DNA of 64,000 nt from Pithys albifrons albifrons (GCF_047495875.1 NC_092479.1:9508806-9572805), one strand, 5' to 3'; shown: positions 23,865 through 35,449, counted from the first letter of the stretch. Notes: generated by a model not told the origin, from the letters alone. Translations and numbers: made by a program.

Positions 23865-24090
23865 TGATTTGGGTGTGATATTAGGAAGAAATTCTTCTCT
23901 GTGAGGTTGGTGAGGCCCTGGCACAGGTTGCCCAGAGAAGCTGTGGCTGCCCCGTCCCTGGGAGTGTCCAAGGCTGGGTTGAATGGGGCTTGGAGCAACC
24001 TGAGATAGTGAAGCTGTCTCTGCCCATGGCAGGGGCTGGAACAAGATGACCTTTAGGGTTCCTTCGCACCCAAAGCATTCTATGACTGAG
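23865..24090 (+). mobile_element. CR1 LINE 3' fragment
   Basis: The sense CR1 segment has the AGGTTGCCCAGAGAAGCTGT word and the end GCACCCAAAGCATTCTATGA. It is a close relative of the copy at 18,035-18,260. Confidence 0.9.
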
Positions 24091-26220
24091 GGATGAGCAT
24101 CCAGACAGCCCTGGGGATGCTGGACCCAAGACAAAGGCAGCAGTAGCTCCCTTCTCTGGCCATGATGTCAAGGCACCAGAGTTGCTGCTGGATCAGCGAC
24201 AGGAACAGCTCTGGAAAGCCAGGAGAGCAGCTAATTGTATGGAAACACAGACTAGAATCACAAGTTACCTGCTTTAATCAGCCTTCTGGGCTGCCAGGTA
24301 GTACTATGAGGGATCTGTGGAAAACTTCCAGGCATTGAGGTGACGTAGGAATTGAAATCCTGCCACTTCAGGATTGAGGTGCCTGAGGGAAGCCGCAGAG
24401 GCTGTGAATAGGCACAGAGGTTTAGACGCCACAGATAAATGCAACCAGCCTTGTGTGTGTTCTGTGCCCACCCTGGGTGCAGCACAATTTTCCTGCCCCA
24501 AGGCCATCCTAGCAGTTCTCAAGTGAACTCCTGGCTGGCCACTGTGTTTGCCATGAGGATGGGAACTCGTTTGGATCAACAGGTAAGGAAAAAAAACCAC
24601 AGGGCACAAGTGGAGAATGAAACCTTTGTGTGAGAGGGCAGAGGTCAGTGCTGGGACCACCAGTGACAGGCTTGGAAGAGCTTGGGTGGGAGGACGGCTC
24701 TTGGAATGTTGGTGAGGATATTTCAGGTGCAGTTTTCCATATCCTCAACAGCTGCGTACTAGGATGGAAATAAATCCAGGGTCAAGGGATGCCTTCCCTG
24801 AGGAGCACACAGGGCAGCAGCCCAGTGTTGAGGCTGGGCACAGTGCTGAGCTGTGCCACGAGGAACAACAGGCTTGGCCCATCCTGCCTGCCAGCGGCTC
24901 CCTTTGGGCAGGGTTCATGTATGTGTCTCATAACCCCGGACAAACCACAGGAGCCAAGACTGCCCTGCCTGGACCCACCTGGGGTCCTCCAGGGTCCAGA
25001 GGGATTGGGACACCCCTGTGGGAGTCTCTCCAGCAATTCTCAGCACAGGAGGTGAGCAGGGAAGTTTCTCTGTAGATTCCTCCTCTCCAGGCTTGTGTGC
25101 ATGTCTTTTAGTACTGAAGCTGGTCTGTTTTCTGGGAATGCTGCTATGTTCTGGCCCTTGACCTGCAGACTGGGCGTGTGCTCAAACTAAACAAGCAAAC
25201 ATGCAGCTTTTGAGCATGAGGCTTGAGCTGAAGGGTGTGTGCAGGGGTATGGATACAGCACCTGCAGCTGCCCAGCCCAGGGTCACCTTGAGCCCAAGGC
25301 AGCACCCAGAAGCCAGGAAGGGATGGACAGATCCCTGGCATGGTCTTGGCACATCCATAAAGCTGTGGTGCTTGCTGGGTCAGAGTTGGGGGAGCTGTGA
25401 TGTGGGGATCCAGGTTGCTCACCTGTGGGTCACAGCACCTGAGGTCGGGCTGAAGATGCAGCTCCATGAGTTTATTTTTGGAAATCAAGCACCTCTGGTC
25501 CTGGCAACTCAGAAAGCATTCAGTGAAGGCAGGAGTTCCCACCTGTGGCTGTGTGGTTGGGAATGCCAGTGCTCAGACATCCCCATAGGATGCAGCCAGG
25601 GCACTCACCACCAGTGTGTGTATTACTCCAGGGAGGATGAGCACTGGCCTGAAGTGCAGTGGTGGCCGTATGAGGGTTCACCATCCCAGCAGCCCTTGCT
25701 GGCAGCAGCCTAAGGAAGCCACAGGATCAGGTTGGCTGGGAGAGAAGCAGTTTTGGTTTCTGTTCTCTGGGCAGGAAGGCATTGCAGAGCAAGCAGTCAG
25801 CGCCATGAGCAGCCCTGCTCTATCCCAAATGTGGAGAAAGGGAGAAGCTGTACAGCTAGAGATGTGTTTCTGAGCATTTTCAGATTGTTTTGCATTGACA
25901 ACAGCTATTGAAGTTGATTTTGGTGGCCATTTTGTTGCTGTGAAGACATTGGTGAAGACATCTAAGCCCTTAGCAAACATCAGTAATTTGATTTCTTACA
26001 AAGGCTGGAGATTATTGCAGCTGAGAAAGTAGCTAAAGATGGGGATATGAATGGCCAGAAAGGATCTGACTGCCTTGTTATATCCAAACATGCTCACCAT
26101 GGGCACAGCAGTGTGAGATTTCCAGTGCTATATGGATGAAATAATGTCATCATGGCTACTGTGGCTGCACAGACTTTGCATTTTGCCATGGACTAACCAT
26201 CACTTTCCTTCTCTTCCCAG

Positions 26221-26330
26221 AGCTCGCATCCTGCCCACGGAGGGGGCCGCATACATGTTAACAGGGCTGCAGCCCCCCCACCCCGAGCAGTGCTGTGAGG
26301 AGGGGACAGCCCAGCCATCCAGCAGCAGGA
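26221..26330 (+). other. TMEM51: TMEM51 5'UTR portion of the first coding exon
   Basis: It begins after the acceptor CTCTTCCCAG at 26,220. It contains an upstream ATG at 26,255 in weak context (T at -3), out of frame with TMEM51 and open through the whole exon. Confidence 0.75.
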
Positions 26331-26680
26331 ATGATGGCCCAGTCCCGGGCCAACGGCTCCCACTATGCCCTGACAGCCATCGGGCTGGGGATGCTCGTCC
26401 TTGGCATCATCATGGCTGTCTGGAACCTCGTCCCCGGCTTCGGTCCCCCCGAAAAACCCACTGCCCATGCTGGAAACAGCAGCAAACCCGACCGTGGCTC
26501 TGGGGGCATCTTGAAGAGCAAGACCTTCTCGGTGGCATACGTGTTGGTGGGAGCGGGATTGCTCCTGCTCCTGCTCTCCATATGCCTCAACATCCGGGAC
26601 AAGAAGAGGCAGAGCGAAGACATCGCCATTGCGCATGTTCAACGCCAGGTGTCTGCAGAGCCCTCGCAGCAGGAGGACAG
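26331..26680 (+). CDS. TMEM51: TMEM51 coding exon 1 (both transmembrane segments)
   Basis: 350 bases: 116 codons plus AG of a split serine codon, ending GAGGACAG|GTGAGG. It encodes the N-terminus, both hydrophobic segments and the start of the tail. Confidence 0.95.
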
Positions 26681-28214
26681 GTGAGGTGCTCCAGGGAGAA
26701 AGGGAGCAGGAGCAGGTGTAGGAATGAAACCAGAGGCTGTTACTGTAGCTCAGTGAGATCTGAATCAAGGAGAGGAAGGCTGATGGCAGTGTGTGCTGTA
26801 ATAAACAAGCACATGTGATGGTTTAGGGTTCTGATGTATTCTGGAGATGGGAAAGAATGACTCCAGCTGTACTTATGGAGGAATGTAGGTGGAAGGGAAC
26901 CTTGTTGGTGTATAAACCATGGTCTAGACAGAGCTGTGGCCAGGCCAGTGTTGCTGAGATGTGCCACTCCTGGCTGAGTTGGCACATGGGAGTGTGCTGA
27001 GAGGGAACACTTGGTTGTGGGTAATGGGTAACACAGAGAGCAGGAGAAGAGCCAGAGGTGCTCTCTTGGTGAGTGCAGCCAATGTCCCCAGCAGCCTCGG
27101 AGACTGACCATGGAGTTTAGACCCAGTGAAAGTCTGCAGGGCTCTGCTGTTTGCTCAGGGAACTGCATCGTGCACAGCAAAGGTTGATGCTGCAAGCACA
27201 GTCTGGACAAACACTGGTGCAGTTCCCTGTGCAGAGGCAGGGGGGCACTGGGACAACTTGGGGTGCAGCAGGGCAGGAGAGGATGATGGCTCTGCTGGCT
27301 GTTTTAGGGTCTGCAGATCCACCCAGAAAACTAACTTTTGTTATTAGGTTGAAAAGGTAACTTCATAATGCCAAAAAAGGGGCAAGCATTGATGAACAGT
27401 TACCTGTGCATAGTGCAGAGCTGAATCTCTTTGCAGAAAACCTCAAGGTACCCAACCCGAAAGACAAGTGATGTCCCTTTCAAATGTATTTTGACTGCTT
27501 TTTGAGAGAGGACGAGAGAAAATGGTGTTCTCTTGAGGGAAGAATTCACTCCTGGGCAATAGAAAAAGGGTTTGCAGGCAGAGAAGATGATGATCAGAGA
27601 TGGACGTATGTCATAAGGAAATAAAATGTGTCTGAACATAGATGGGGTCATGATTTGTTCTGTCAAGCTAAAAGAGGTTGGTATATAATGTAGCTGGGCA
27701 AATAATTAGCTAAAGTTTTGAGAGTGGAGCAGTTTTATTCTTTCCTCTCCATCCCCTACCCACAACAAGGCTGAAATGATGTTCTACCTACAGTCTTATC
27801 TCTTTCCCCTCTAGTCAAGAAGAGGATGAAGACGTATCTTCCCAGTACTATGTGCCCAGCTATGAGGAGGTGATGAACACGGGCTACTCGGAGCCCAGAG
27901 ACTTGGACAGGAGCAACAGGCTGAGCATGTCCCTACCCTCCTATGAGTCGCTGACAGGGCTGGATGAGAGCAGCCATGCTCCAGGAGGTGCAGGAGTGGA
28001 GAGACAGCCCAGCCGGCACAACTCCCGCCTCAGCAAGCGCCTGAAGCCACTGAAGGTCCGGAGGATCAAGTCAGAGAAGATGCACCTGAAGGACATCAGG
28101 CTAAACCTGGATCAGGGGAACAGCATTGTCCCTATCACGATAGAACCCCTCACCCCTCCGCCCAAGTACGAGGAGATCCAGGACAAAGCACCAGTGAGCC
28201 AGCAAATGCCTTAA
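26331..28214 (+). CDS. TMEM51: Transmembrane protein 51, complete coding sequence in two exons
   Basis: Joining 26331-26680 and 27815-28214 gives 249 residues, close to the 253 of the human protein. It starts MMAQSRANGSHYALTAIGLG, and the double methionine is shared with human TMEM51. There are two hydrophobic segments, residues 12-34 (YALTAIGLGMLVLGIIMAVW core) and 66-88 (SVAYVLVGAGLLLLLLSICL core). A short polar loop between them carries an NSS sequon at residue 49. The long C-terminal tail contains an acidic stretch (SQEEDEDVSS), two PSYE motifs, a basic RLKPLKVRRIKSEK patch and a terminal TPPPKYEE. That last segment has a PPxY-type PPKY that could bind WW domains of NEDD4-like ligases (inference). 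Molecular function of the family is poorly known. The ATG at 26,331 was chosen over an in-frame GTG upstream because of family homology. Confidence 0.96.
26681..27814 (+). other. TMEM51: TMEM51 intron between the coding exons
   Basis: The intron runs from GTGAGG to a polypyrimidine tract and CCCCTCTAG. Nothing else recognisable was seen in its 1.1 kb. Confidence 0.9.
27815..28214 (+). CDS. TMEM51: TMEM51 coding exon 2 (cytoplasmic tail)
   Basis: The acceptor is CCCCTCTAG|TCA. The first base completes the split serine codon. It continues SQEEDEDVSSQYYVPSYEEV and ends PVSQQMP with TAA at 28,212-28,214. Confidence 0.95.
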
Positions 28215-28970
28215 AAAGAAAAAGAGGAATCTATGATGCTGTTGGGTTGATGGTTTTTATAAACCCACTGGGCCAAGAGGGGCTCGGTCTGTGGGTGCAG
28301 AAGCAACCAGGGCTCCCTGGAAGCTGCCACGTGGAGGACATGATGGGTGTGATAGCACTGCAACTTGAGAATGGGACACCTTTTCCCTGGGACTGGGTTT
28401 TACAAACAACTGTGGGGAAAGAAGCTTGAATGCCACAAGTTCTGCTGCTCTGAAGCAAATGAAGGCTGGATGTACCAAATGTGTCCCTTGTGTTTGATGT
28501 AAGACCACCTGATGCATCCTCTCACCTCCTCTGCCTCTCACCTGCAAGACTTTTCCAAGCCACCAACCTGATACTTAAGAAGGATCTTCCAAGTGGAAAA
28601 GCAAAATGTTCCTTTACTTGGGTGTCTTTTCTTTCTGAGGAAGGGAAAGCATGTTGCCAGAGCAGCACCACAGCTTTCCCCAACTCCCAGCTGGGCTGGG
28701 CTGGGCTAGTGGCACGGGGCCAGGCCTGACTCCTGCCAAGGTCTCTGCTTGCTGGTGGGAAGCAGCTGAAAGGGCCCCCAGGCTCCTTGGGGAGAGGATG
28801 GATTTCCTTCCTCAGTTGCTTTCCCTGTTGTGTTTTGTGCTCTGTTCAAGGCGAGGGCGTAACTTGGGGAGGTTGGGAGCTGCACCAGTGCCAGGGGTAC
28901 AGGGTGAGACCACCGCTGAGCATCCTGTGTGAGCAGACTTGGGCTGAATAAACGTTTTGTACATTGCGTT
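28215..28970 (+). other. TMEM51: TMEM51 3'UTR
   Basis: About 755 bp from the stop to shortly after an AATAAA at 28,947-28,952. A TG-rich stretch (TTTGTGTGTGCG) follows, as expected of a downstream element. Confidence 0.8.
28947..28952 (+). terminator. TMEM51: TMEM51 poly(A) signal AATAAA
   Basis: Canonical hexamer in GGCTGAATAAACG, with a GT-rich element about 20 bases downstream. Confidence 0.85.
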
Positions 28971-29192
28971 TGTGTGTGCGCACTCTTGAGCTGTTGGTCC
29001 TTCCCAAGGTTTATAACCCATCGACTGTTGTAAGGCAGATGCTCCATGGGCATCCTGGATCCCCACTGCCTCCTGGGCTTCCAGCAAAGCCATCGGTCAC
29101 AAAGTCATCAGCGCATCCATCCACAGACTCCCTTGGATTGTCTCAGAGGTATGTGGAGGTGGCTTTGTTGGTGTGACGCTGATATTGATGGC

Positions 29193-29238
29193 ATCATAGA
29201 ATAATAGAATCACATTTAGGTTGGAAAAGGACACCAAG
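29193..29238 (-). mobile_element. CR1 LINE 3'-end fragment, antisense
   Basis: ATCATAGAATAATAGAATCA followed by TTTAGGTTGGAAAAGGACAC is an inverted CR1 tail about 45 bp long. It abuts a run of C residues that begins the repeat-rich half of the window. Confidence 0.75.
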
Positions 29239-29780
29239 CCCCCCCCCCCCCGTGCCCACTTGGAACCCCCTAAATCCTAACCCCAACCCTACCCTGACCC
29301 CCCCCTCGCCCCCCAAGGACTAGGGTAGGGGTGGGGAAGAAGCTCAGGTGTGCCTTGGGGGGGGCTCAGGTGTGTCCAGGGGGGCACACCCAGGTGAGGG
29401 AGGCACTCAGGTGGGGAGGGGCTCAGGTGTGTCCAGGACCCCCCAGAAGGGACCCACAGGTGTGTGGGAGTTCCTCAGGTGTTTGGGGGGGGCCCCCCCA
29501 GTGGTTGCCCCTACCTCTACCCCGTGCCCCCTCCCCCCCCCACCCCCGTGCCGTGTTTGTTGTCCCCTCCCAAGGTCACCCCCTGGCACCAGATGGAGCA
29601 GTGCCACCACGGGGACTGGGGACAGTGACATTGGGGGTGGAGGGCATGGGGACAGGGGACAGTGACGGGGACACCAGAGGGACACTGGCGGCGGGGGGGG
29701 GGAGAGGGGAGAGGGGACGTGGTGGCCTTGGGCAGAGAATAGCACCAGCATGATGGGGACATTGATGAGACAACAAGGGT
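29239..29780. repeat. GC-rich low-complexity and degenerate minisatellite sequence
   Basis: The stretch starts with an uninterrupted C run (about 29,239-29,251). It continues with irregular CAGGTGTG/GGGGCTCAGG words (29,340-29,480) and G-runs near 29,690. No regular period was established and no coding signal was seen. Confidence 0.5.
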
Positions 29781-29789
29781 GGCCTTGAG

Positions 29790-29882
29790 GTGACACTGAT
29801 TGTGACACTGATGGTTACACTGATAGTGACACTCATGGTGGCACTGATGGTGACACTGATGGTGATACTCATGGTGGCACTG
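29790..29882. repeat. 12-bp minisatellite, consensus GACACTGATGGT
   Basis: About eight imperfect head-to-tail copies of GACACTGATGGT with variants such as GATACTCATGGT. It is directly followed by another repeat family. Confidence 0.8.
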
Positions 29883-30099
29883 GGCACTCAAAAATTATGG
29901 GAGGGGCCCTAAAAAATTACAGGAGGGGCACTCAAAAATTGAGGGAGGGGCACTCATAAATTGGGGAATGGGGCACTCAAATTTTGGGGAGGGGCATTCA
30001 AATTTTGGTGAGGGACACCCGAAATTTGGGGAAAGCGCCACTCCAGTTTTGGGGAGGGGGACTCCAATTTTTGGGAGGGGCCCTCAAATTTTGGGAGCC
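29883..30099. repeat. Approximately 24-bp minisatellite, GGGGCACTCAAATTTTGGG type
   Basis: About nine imperfect copies of a 22-26 bp unit made of a GGGGCACTC core followed by AAAATT or AAATTTTGG. Unit length varies. Confidence 0.75.
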
Positions 30100-30430
30100 A
30101 TGAACTTGTGCTCATGTGAACACACTTGTGCAGGTCCCTGGGATCCAGTGCAAGCTGCAGGTGTCGTCATGGTCAGAGGTGCAGGATCTGAGGGACTGTA
30201 TTTCCTGTGGCTTTGCAGGGCACCAGGAATGAGAGGAACTGTGGTGCCCGAGCTGTGTCCCGTCAGGTCATGTTTCTGTCTGGGAACAGAGAGTTTGTGA
30301 GCCAAGCTAAGATTGCTCTGAGTGTTTGGATGAGCAGTGCAGGGCCCAGGGAGCTGGGAATTTCAGGTGCTGATGGAACTATTGCCTCAGGTGTGTTTAG
30401 AATGTGCCCGTGAGAGCTGGGATTTGGGTG
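30100..30430. other. Non-repetitive island between minisatellites
   Basis: About 330 bp of ordinary-composition sequence with no recognised gene, repeat or exon. Confidence 0.5.
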
Positions 30431-31250
30431 TCTCTGAGCCCTCTGCTCTGCCTCTACTACATGTTCTCTCCATGCTGTGTCCCTGAGCCCTCAGCTGTGT
30501 CTGTGCTGCAGGTTCTGTGGATGCTGAGTGTCCCTGAGCCCTCAGCTGTGTCTGTGCTGCAGGTTCTGTGCATGCTGAGTGTCCCTGAGCCCTGAGGTGT
30601 GTCTGTGCTGCAGGTTCTGTGCATGCTGAGTGTCCCTGAGCCCTGAGGTGTGTCTGTGCTGCAGGTTCTGTGCATGCTGAGTGTCCCTGAGCCCTGAGGT
30701 GTGTCTGTGCTGCAGGTTCTGTGCATGCTGAGTGTCCCTGAGCCCTGAGGTGTGTCTGTGCTGCAGGTTCTGTGCATGCTGAGTGTCCCTGAGCCCTGAG
30801 GTGTGTCTGTGCTGCAGGTTCTGTGCATGCTGAGTGTCCCTGAGCCCTGAGGTGTGTCTGTGCTGCAGGTTCTGTGCATGCTGAGTGTCCCTGAGCCCTC
30901 TGCTGTGTCTGTGCTGCTCTGTCTGTGCATGCTGAGTGTCCCTGAGCCCTGAGGTGTGTCTGTGCTGCAGGTTCTGTGCATGCTGAGTGTCCCTGAGCCC
31001 TCTGCTGTGTCTGTGCTGCAGGTTCAGTGCATGCTGAGTGTCCCTGAGCCCTCTGCTGTGTCTGTGCTGCAGGTTCAGTGCATGCTGAGTGTCCCTGAGC
31101 CCTCTGCTGTGTCTGTGCTGCAGGTTCTGTGCATGCTGAGTGTCCCTGAGCCCTCAGCTGTGTCTGTGCTGCTCTGTCTGTGCATGCTGAGTGTCCCTGA
31201 GCCCTCAGCTGTGTCTGTGCTGCTCTCTCTGTGCATGGTGAGCACCAGCC
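30431..31250. repeat. 51-bp minisatellite, about 16 copies
   Basis: The period is 51 bp: the CAGGTTCTGTGCATGCTGAG word recurs at 30,611 and 30,662 and onward. The core block at about 30,590-30,895 is almost uniform, with CCCTGAGG in each unit. Outer units carry CCCTCAGC or CCCTCTGC variants, and some have a shorter GCTGCTCTGTCTGTG form. Because 51 is a multiple of three, open frames run through it on both strands (292 codons on the minus strand). They consist purely of a 17-residue repeat and show no other coding sign. Confidence 0.92.
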
Positions 31251-32394
31251 TGAATGCAGTGACAATCTGGAAAAGAATTGCTTTTCTTGGGATTGTATCT
31301 CGGCAGTTTGACCTGCTAAAAAATGAGGGCATTGCTGATGCTGTTAATATGAGCAGCTGCATTGTGCCTGGAGAGGACCCAGACCCACAATCCTAGTGCA
31401 GCTTCCCTGGGACAGGGACAGTGCCAGGAGTTAAGCAAGTCCCTGCAAAGGATGGAGTAAATCTGCTCCTTGCATCTGTAAGGAAAGACTGAGTAGTAGG
31501 GAAGGGAAGCATTTATGTGCTGTATTGAGATTTCCATCTGCTCCCACGTGCAGCAGTGATGGGGTGGCTGGGTTTGGTCTGGGCCTGTGAGGATCAGCCC
31601 TAAACAACCCCACCTCACCAGAGGGCCCTGAATCCTCAAGGGAAATATCCAGTAGGAACCAAACCAGTCAATAGTTATTGCAGAGGAAAAACCATGCAAA
31701 AGAAAAGGTACTTCTGTTCTTCGTGGCAATCCTGTAATGCCTTGTGCAGTCTCTGTGTGCTGTTCTTGGAGTGACCACCCAGTGTGTGTCTAACAAAACC
31801 TGTTAGAAAGGTAGTCAGGGATTGGAATTGGGGTCTGATCCCTACAGACTCTTGCAAAGCCTGAAGGACTGCAGTGGTGAGTGTGCTCAGCAAAGGCGGT
31901 TTCTCAGTATTTGCTCAGATTTCCCTCAGCTCTGGGGGCCTGGTGGCCAGCTGGAGGTGGCGGGGACACACATGGGACCCCTTGAGCTTTGTGGGAGGAG
32001 CTGGGGGTTGGCACGGTGCGATTTTTTGTTCTTTGGGGTTTTTTCCTGGTTTTCTGATTTCCTTTTTGAGCTCTGTGGTGCTAGGGAGAAAAATCTGGAA
32101 ACAAATCAAACTGAAGGGATTTGCTGAGTTGCTTTGCAGAGAAGTGGCACCTTCAGAGGATGCACAAATCCACCAGGAAGTCAACGAAGGAGCTGTGGAA
32201 AGTGCAGCAGAGTGCAGGGAGCAGCCACTGTCCCAGCTCCCTGGTTTTGGGGGCATTAGTCCACCTACAGAAAGGAAAAAAGCCTCCCCGTCTTGTTTTC
32301 AGCCCTGCAGAGGAATGTCGTGTTCCAGAATTTCGGAGGGATTTGTGTGTGTCCTGTGCTGGCAGCTGCGTGTCTTGGGAGGCCATGGAGTGAC
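31251..32394. other. Spacer of ordinary composition
   Basis: About 1.1 kb without a recognised gene, exon or mobile element. The open frames present are short and unlike known proteins. Confidence 0.5.
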
Positions 32395-32612
32395 ATACAT
32401 TGGGGGGACATGGGGGGACAAGGGGAGGACATGGGGGGAGGACACGGGGAGGACATGGGGGGACATCAGGGGGACATGGGGGTACATCGAGGGGACATGG
32501 GGAGGACATGAGGGAGATGGGGTGGACATGGGGGACGCAGGGGACATGGAGGAAACATGGGGGGAACATTGGGGACATGGGAAGGCTATGGGGGGACATG
32601 CAGGGGACATGG
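32395..32612. repeat. G-rich minisatellite, GGGGGACATG type
   Basis: About 16 irregular copies of a 9-15 bp unit around GGGGGACAT(G). The plus strand is G-rich. Confidence 0.8.
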
Positions 32613-33250
32613 GACGTCCAGGGAAGTCCGAGAGGGCCCAGGGGGGTCCAGAGGGGTCCAAAGCGTTTTGGGGGGTCCAGGAGAGTTCAAGTTGGTCCAG
32701 GAGGGTCCAGGAGTTTTCCCTGGGGGTATGAGGGGGTGGTCCATGGGGGCCCTAGGAGGATTCAAGGTGGTCCAGGAATGTTCAGGAAGATTCAGGGGGT
32801 TTTAAGGGAGTGGAAGGGGGTTTCACAGGGGTCCAAGGGGGTCCAGGAGAGATTCAGAGGGTCCAGGGGATTTTGGGGGGGGGGTCCAGGAGTGTCCAGG
32901 GGAGTCTCAGAGGTGTCCAGAAAGGTTCGAAGGGGTCCAGAAGGGTCTAAGGAGGGTTCAAGGGGTCCCAGGCAGGTTTGAGAGGGGTCCAGGGGGCTTC
33001 AGGGGGTTTGGAGGGGTCCAGGGGAGTCCAAGTGTGATTCAAGAGGGTCCAAGGTTTTTGAGAGTGTCAAGGGGGGCTGGGGGGTGGTGCAAGGTGGTCC
33101 AAGAGAGTTCAGGAAAGTCCAAGGGGGATTCAGGGGGGTCCAGGGGAGTTCAGGAGGGTCCAAAGCGATCCAGGAGAAGTCAGAGAGAAATGAGGGGGGT
33201 CTCACAGTGGATCGTGGGTCTCAGAGGAGTCACAGGGAGGTAAGGGGAGG
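32613..33250. repeat. G-rich minisatellite, GGGGTCCAG type
   Basis: About 640 bp of irregular ~10-bp units around GGGGTCCAGG/GGGGTCCAAG. The plus strand is G-rich, opposite to the large array that follows. Confidence 0.8.
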
Positions 33251-33296
33251 TAAGAGTGGTTAGGGGGTGCCTGGGGAACTCAGGGACCCCCATTGC

Positions 33297-33530
33297 CCAC
33301 AGCCCAGCAATGTCGGCCCTCGGGAACCTCCCTTGGGGACCCCCGGTGCCCAAAATGTCGTCCCTCGGGAACCCCCCCTTCGAGGAGCCCCGGCGCCCGA
33401 GGTGTCGCACCTCGGCAACACCCCCTCGGGGAACCCCGGCGCCCAAGGTGTCGCCCCTCGGCCAGCACGCCCTTGGGGAGCCTCGGGGCCCGAGGTGTCG
33501 CCCCATGGACTACCTCCTTGGGGACCCCAG
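33297..33530. repeat. 45-bp repeat cluster 1 (about 5 units)
   Basis: The first cluster at the array edge, with units ending AATGTCGGCCCTCGGGAACC, AAATGTCGTCCCTCGGGAAC and GAGGTGTCGCACCTCGGCAA. Units differ more from each other than in cluster 4. Confidence 0.8.
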
Positions 33531-35449
33531 ACACCCCCAGAGACCCACCCAGGGACCCCCCAGGGACCCCCAGAGACCCCAGAGATTCCCAGACACTCCC
33601 AGGGACACCCAGGGTCCCTCAGGAAGCTACAGAGATCTCCCAGAGAACCCCGTTTCCCCCAGTTTCCCCCAGAGACGCCCCAGAGTCTGTCAGAGACCCC
33701 CAGACACCCCAGGGACCCCCATAGACTCCCCCGACACCCCCAAGGGACTCCCAGACGCCCCCACGGACCCCCAGGGACCCCCAGGGAGCCCCCCAGAGAC
33801 CCCCAGAGACTCTCAGAGACCCCCCAAGGACCCCCAGAGAGCCCACTGGGACTCCCCAGGGACCCCCAGAGACTCCCCATAGATCACCAGGGACCACCCA
33901 AGGACCCCCGCAGACCCCCAGAGACTCCCAGGGGCCCCCAGAAACTCCCAGAGACCCCTCAGGGACCCGCAGAGACCCCTCAGGGACCCCCAGAGACTTC
34001 CAGACACCCCAGAGACTCCCAGAAACCCTCAGAGACCTCCAAGAGACCCCCAGAGACCCCCACGGACCCCCCAGGGACCACCAGAAAGCCCCAGAGACCC
34101 CCCAGGGACCACCAGAGACCCCCCCAGAGATTCTCAGAGACCTCCAGGGCCTCCCAGACACCCGCCGAGACCCCCCAGGGTCCCCCAGAGACCCTCCATA
34201 GATCACCAGGGACCGCCCAAGGACCCCCACAGACCCCCAGACACCCCCAGAGACTCCCAGGGGACCCCAGAAACTCCCAGAGACCCCTCAGGGACCCGCA
34301 GAGACCCCTGAGGGACCCCCAGGGACTCCCAGACACCCGCCAGGAACACTCAGATGCCCCCAGAGATCCCCAGAGACCCCCAGACCCCTCCAGGGACCCC
34401 CAGATACCCCAGAGACCCGCAGGGACCCCCAGAGACCCCCCAGAGACTCTCAGAGACCTCCAGGGACTCCCAGACACACGCCGAGACCCCCCAGGGACCC
34501 CCAGAGACCCCCAGACACCCGCCAGGGACCCTCAGATGACCCCAGAGACCCCCAGACCCCTCCAGGGACCCCCAGAGACTCTCAGAGATCCCCCAGAGAC
34601 CCCACAGGGACCCCCAGGTTCCCCCTAGGGACCCCCACAGATCCCCAGAGACCCCCCCTGTGATCCCCAAAGAACTCCCCTGGGGATCTCCTGGGACCCC
34701 CCAGGGACCCCCAGACACCCCCAGAGACTCCCAGAGACCCCCAGAGACCCTCAGACAACCCCAGAGACTCACAGAGACCCCCAGAGACTCTCAGAGATCC
34801 CCCAGGGACCCACAGGAACCCCTCAAAGATCCACCAGAGACCCCCCCTGTGACCCCCAAAGAACTCCCCTGGGGATCCCCTCGGACCCCCCAGGGACCCC
34901 CAGACACCCCCAGAGACTCCCAGAGACCCCCCAGGGACCCTCAGACATCCCCAGAGACTCACAGAGACCCCCAGAGACTCTCAGAGATCCCCCAGGGACC
35001 CACAGGAAACCCTCAAAGATCCACCAGAGACCCCCCTGGGACCCCCAAAGAACTCCCCTGGGGATCCCCTCGGACCCCCCAGAAATCCCCAGACACCCCC
35101 AGAGACTCCCAGAGACCCCCCAGGGACCCTCAGACACCCCCAAAGACTCCCAGACACCCCCAGAGACCCTCAGGGACCCCCCAGGGACCCCCATAGACCG
35201 CCCAGAGATCACGAGATGCCCCCCAGGGACCTCCAGAGACCCCTCCAGAGATCACGAGAAACCCCTCCGAGACCCCTAGGGACCTCCAGAGACCCCCAGG
35301 GACCCACCTTGGGACCGCCAGAGGACCCCAGGGACCCACAGGAACCCCTCATAGATCCACCAGAGACCCCCATAGATCCCACAGAGACCTCCAGAGAACC
35401 CCAGAGACCACCAGAGATGCTCCAGAGACACCCCAGAGACCCCTACAGA

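Larger units (their letters stand above)
18551..26220 (+). other. TMEM51: TMEM51 first intron (inferred)
   Basis: 7.7 kb with no recognisable coding exon. It contains CR1 tails at 21,905-21,995 and 23,865-24,090, a 632-bp solo LTR at 22,837-23,468, and a 15-bp telomere-like GGGTTAGGGTTAGGG at 23,564-23,578. Additional 5'UTR exons could be present (for example upstream of a GTAGGT word near 19,112) but cannot be supported from sequence alone. Confidence 0.55.

Noticed and set aside
26295..26330. In-frame GTG upstream of TMEM51 as an alternative start
   Set aside because: The family begins with the double methionine at 26,331, and GTG initiation is rare in vertebrates. The added residues have no counterpart in the human protein.
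29790..31250. Direct repeats as a CRISPR array
   Set aside because: Units are head-to-tail with no unique spacers, and the surrounding genes are vertebrate.
30387..31265. 292-codon minus-strand frame of 17-residue repeats
   Set aside because: It coincides with the 51-bp minisatellite, whose period is a multiple of three, and has no unique coding sequence at either end.
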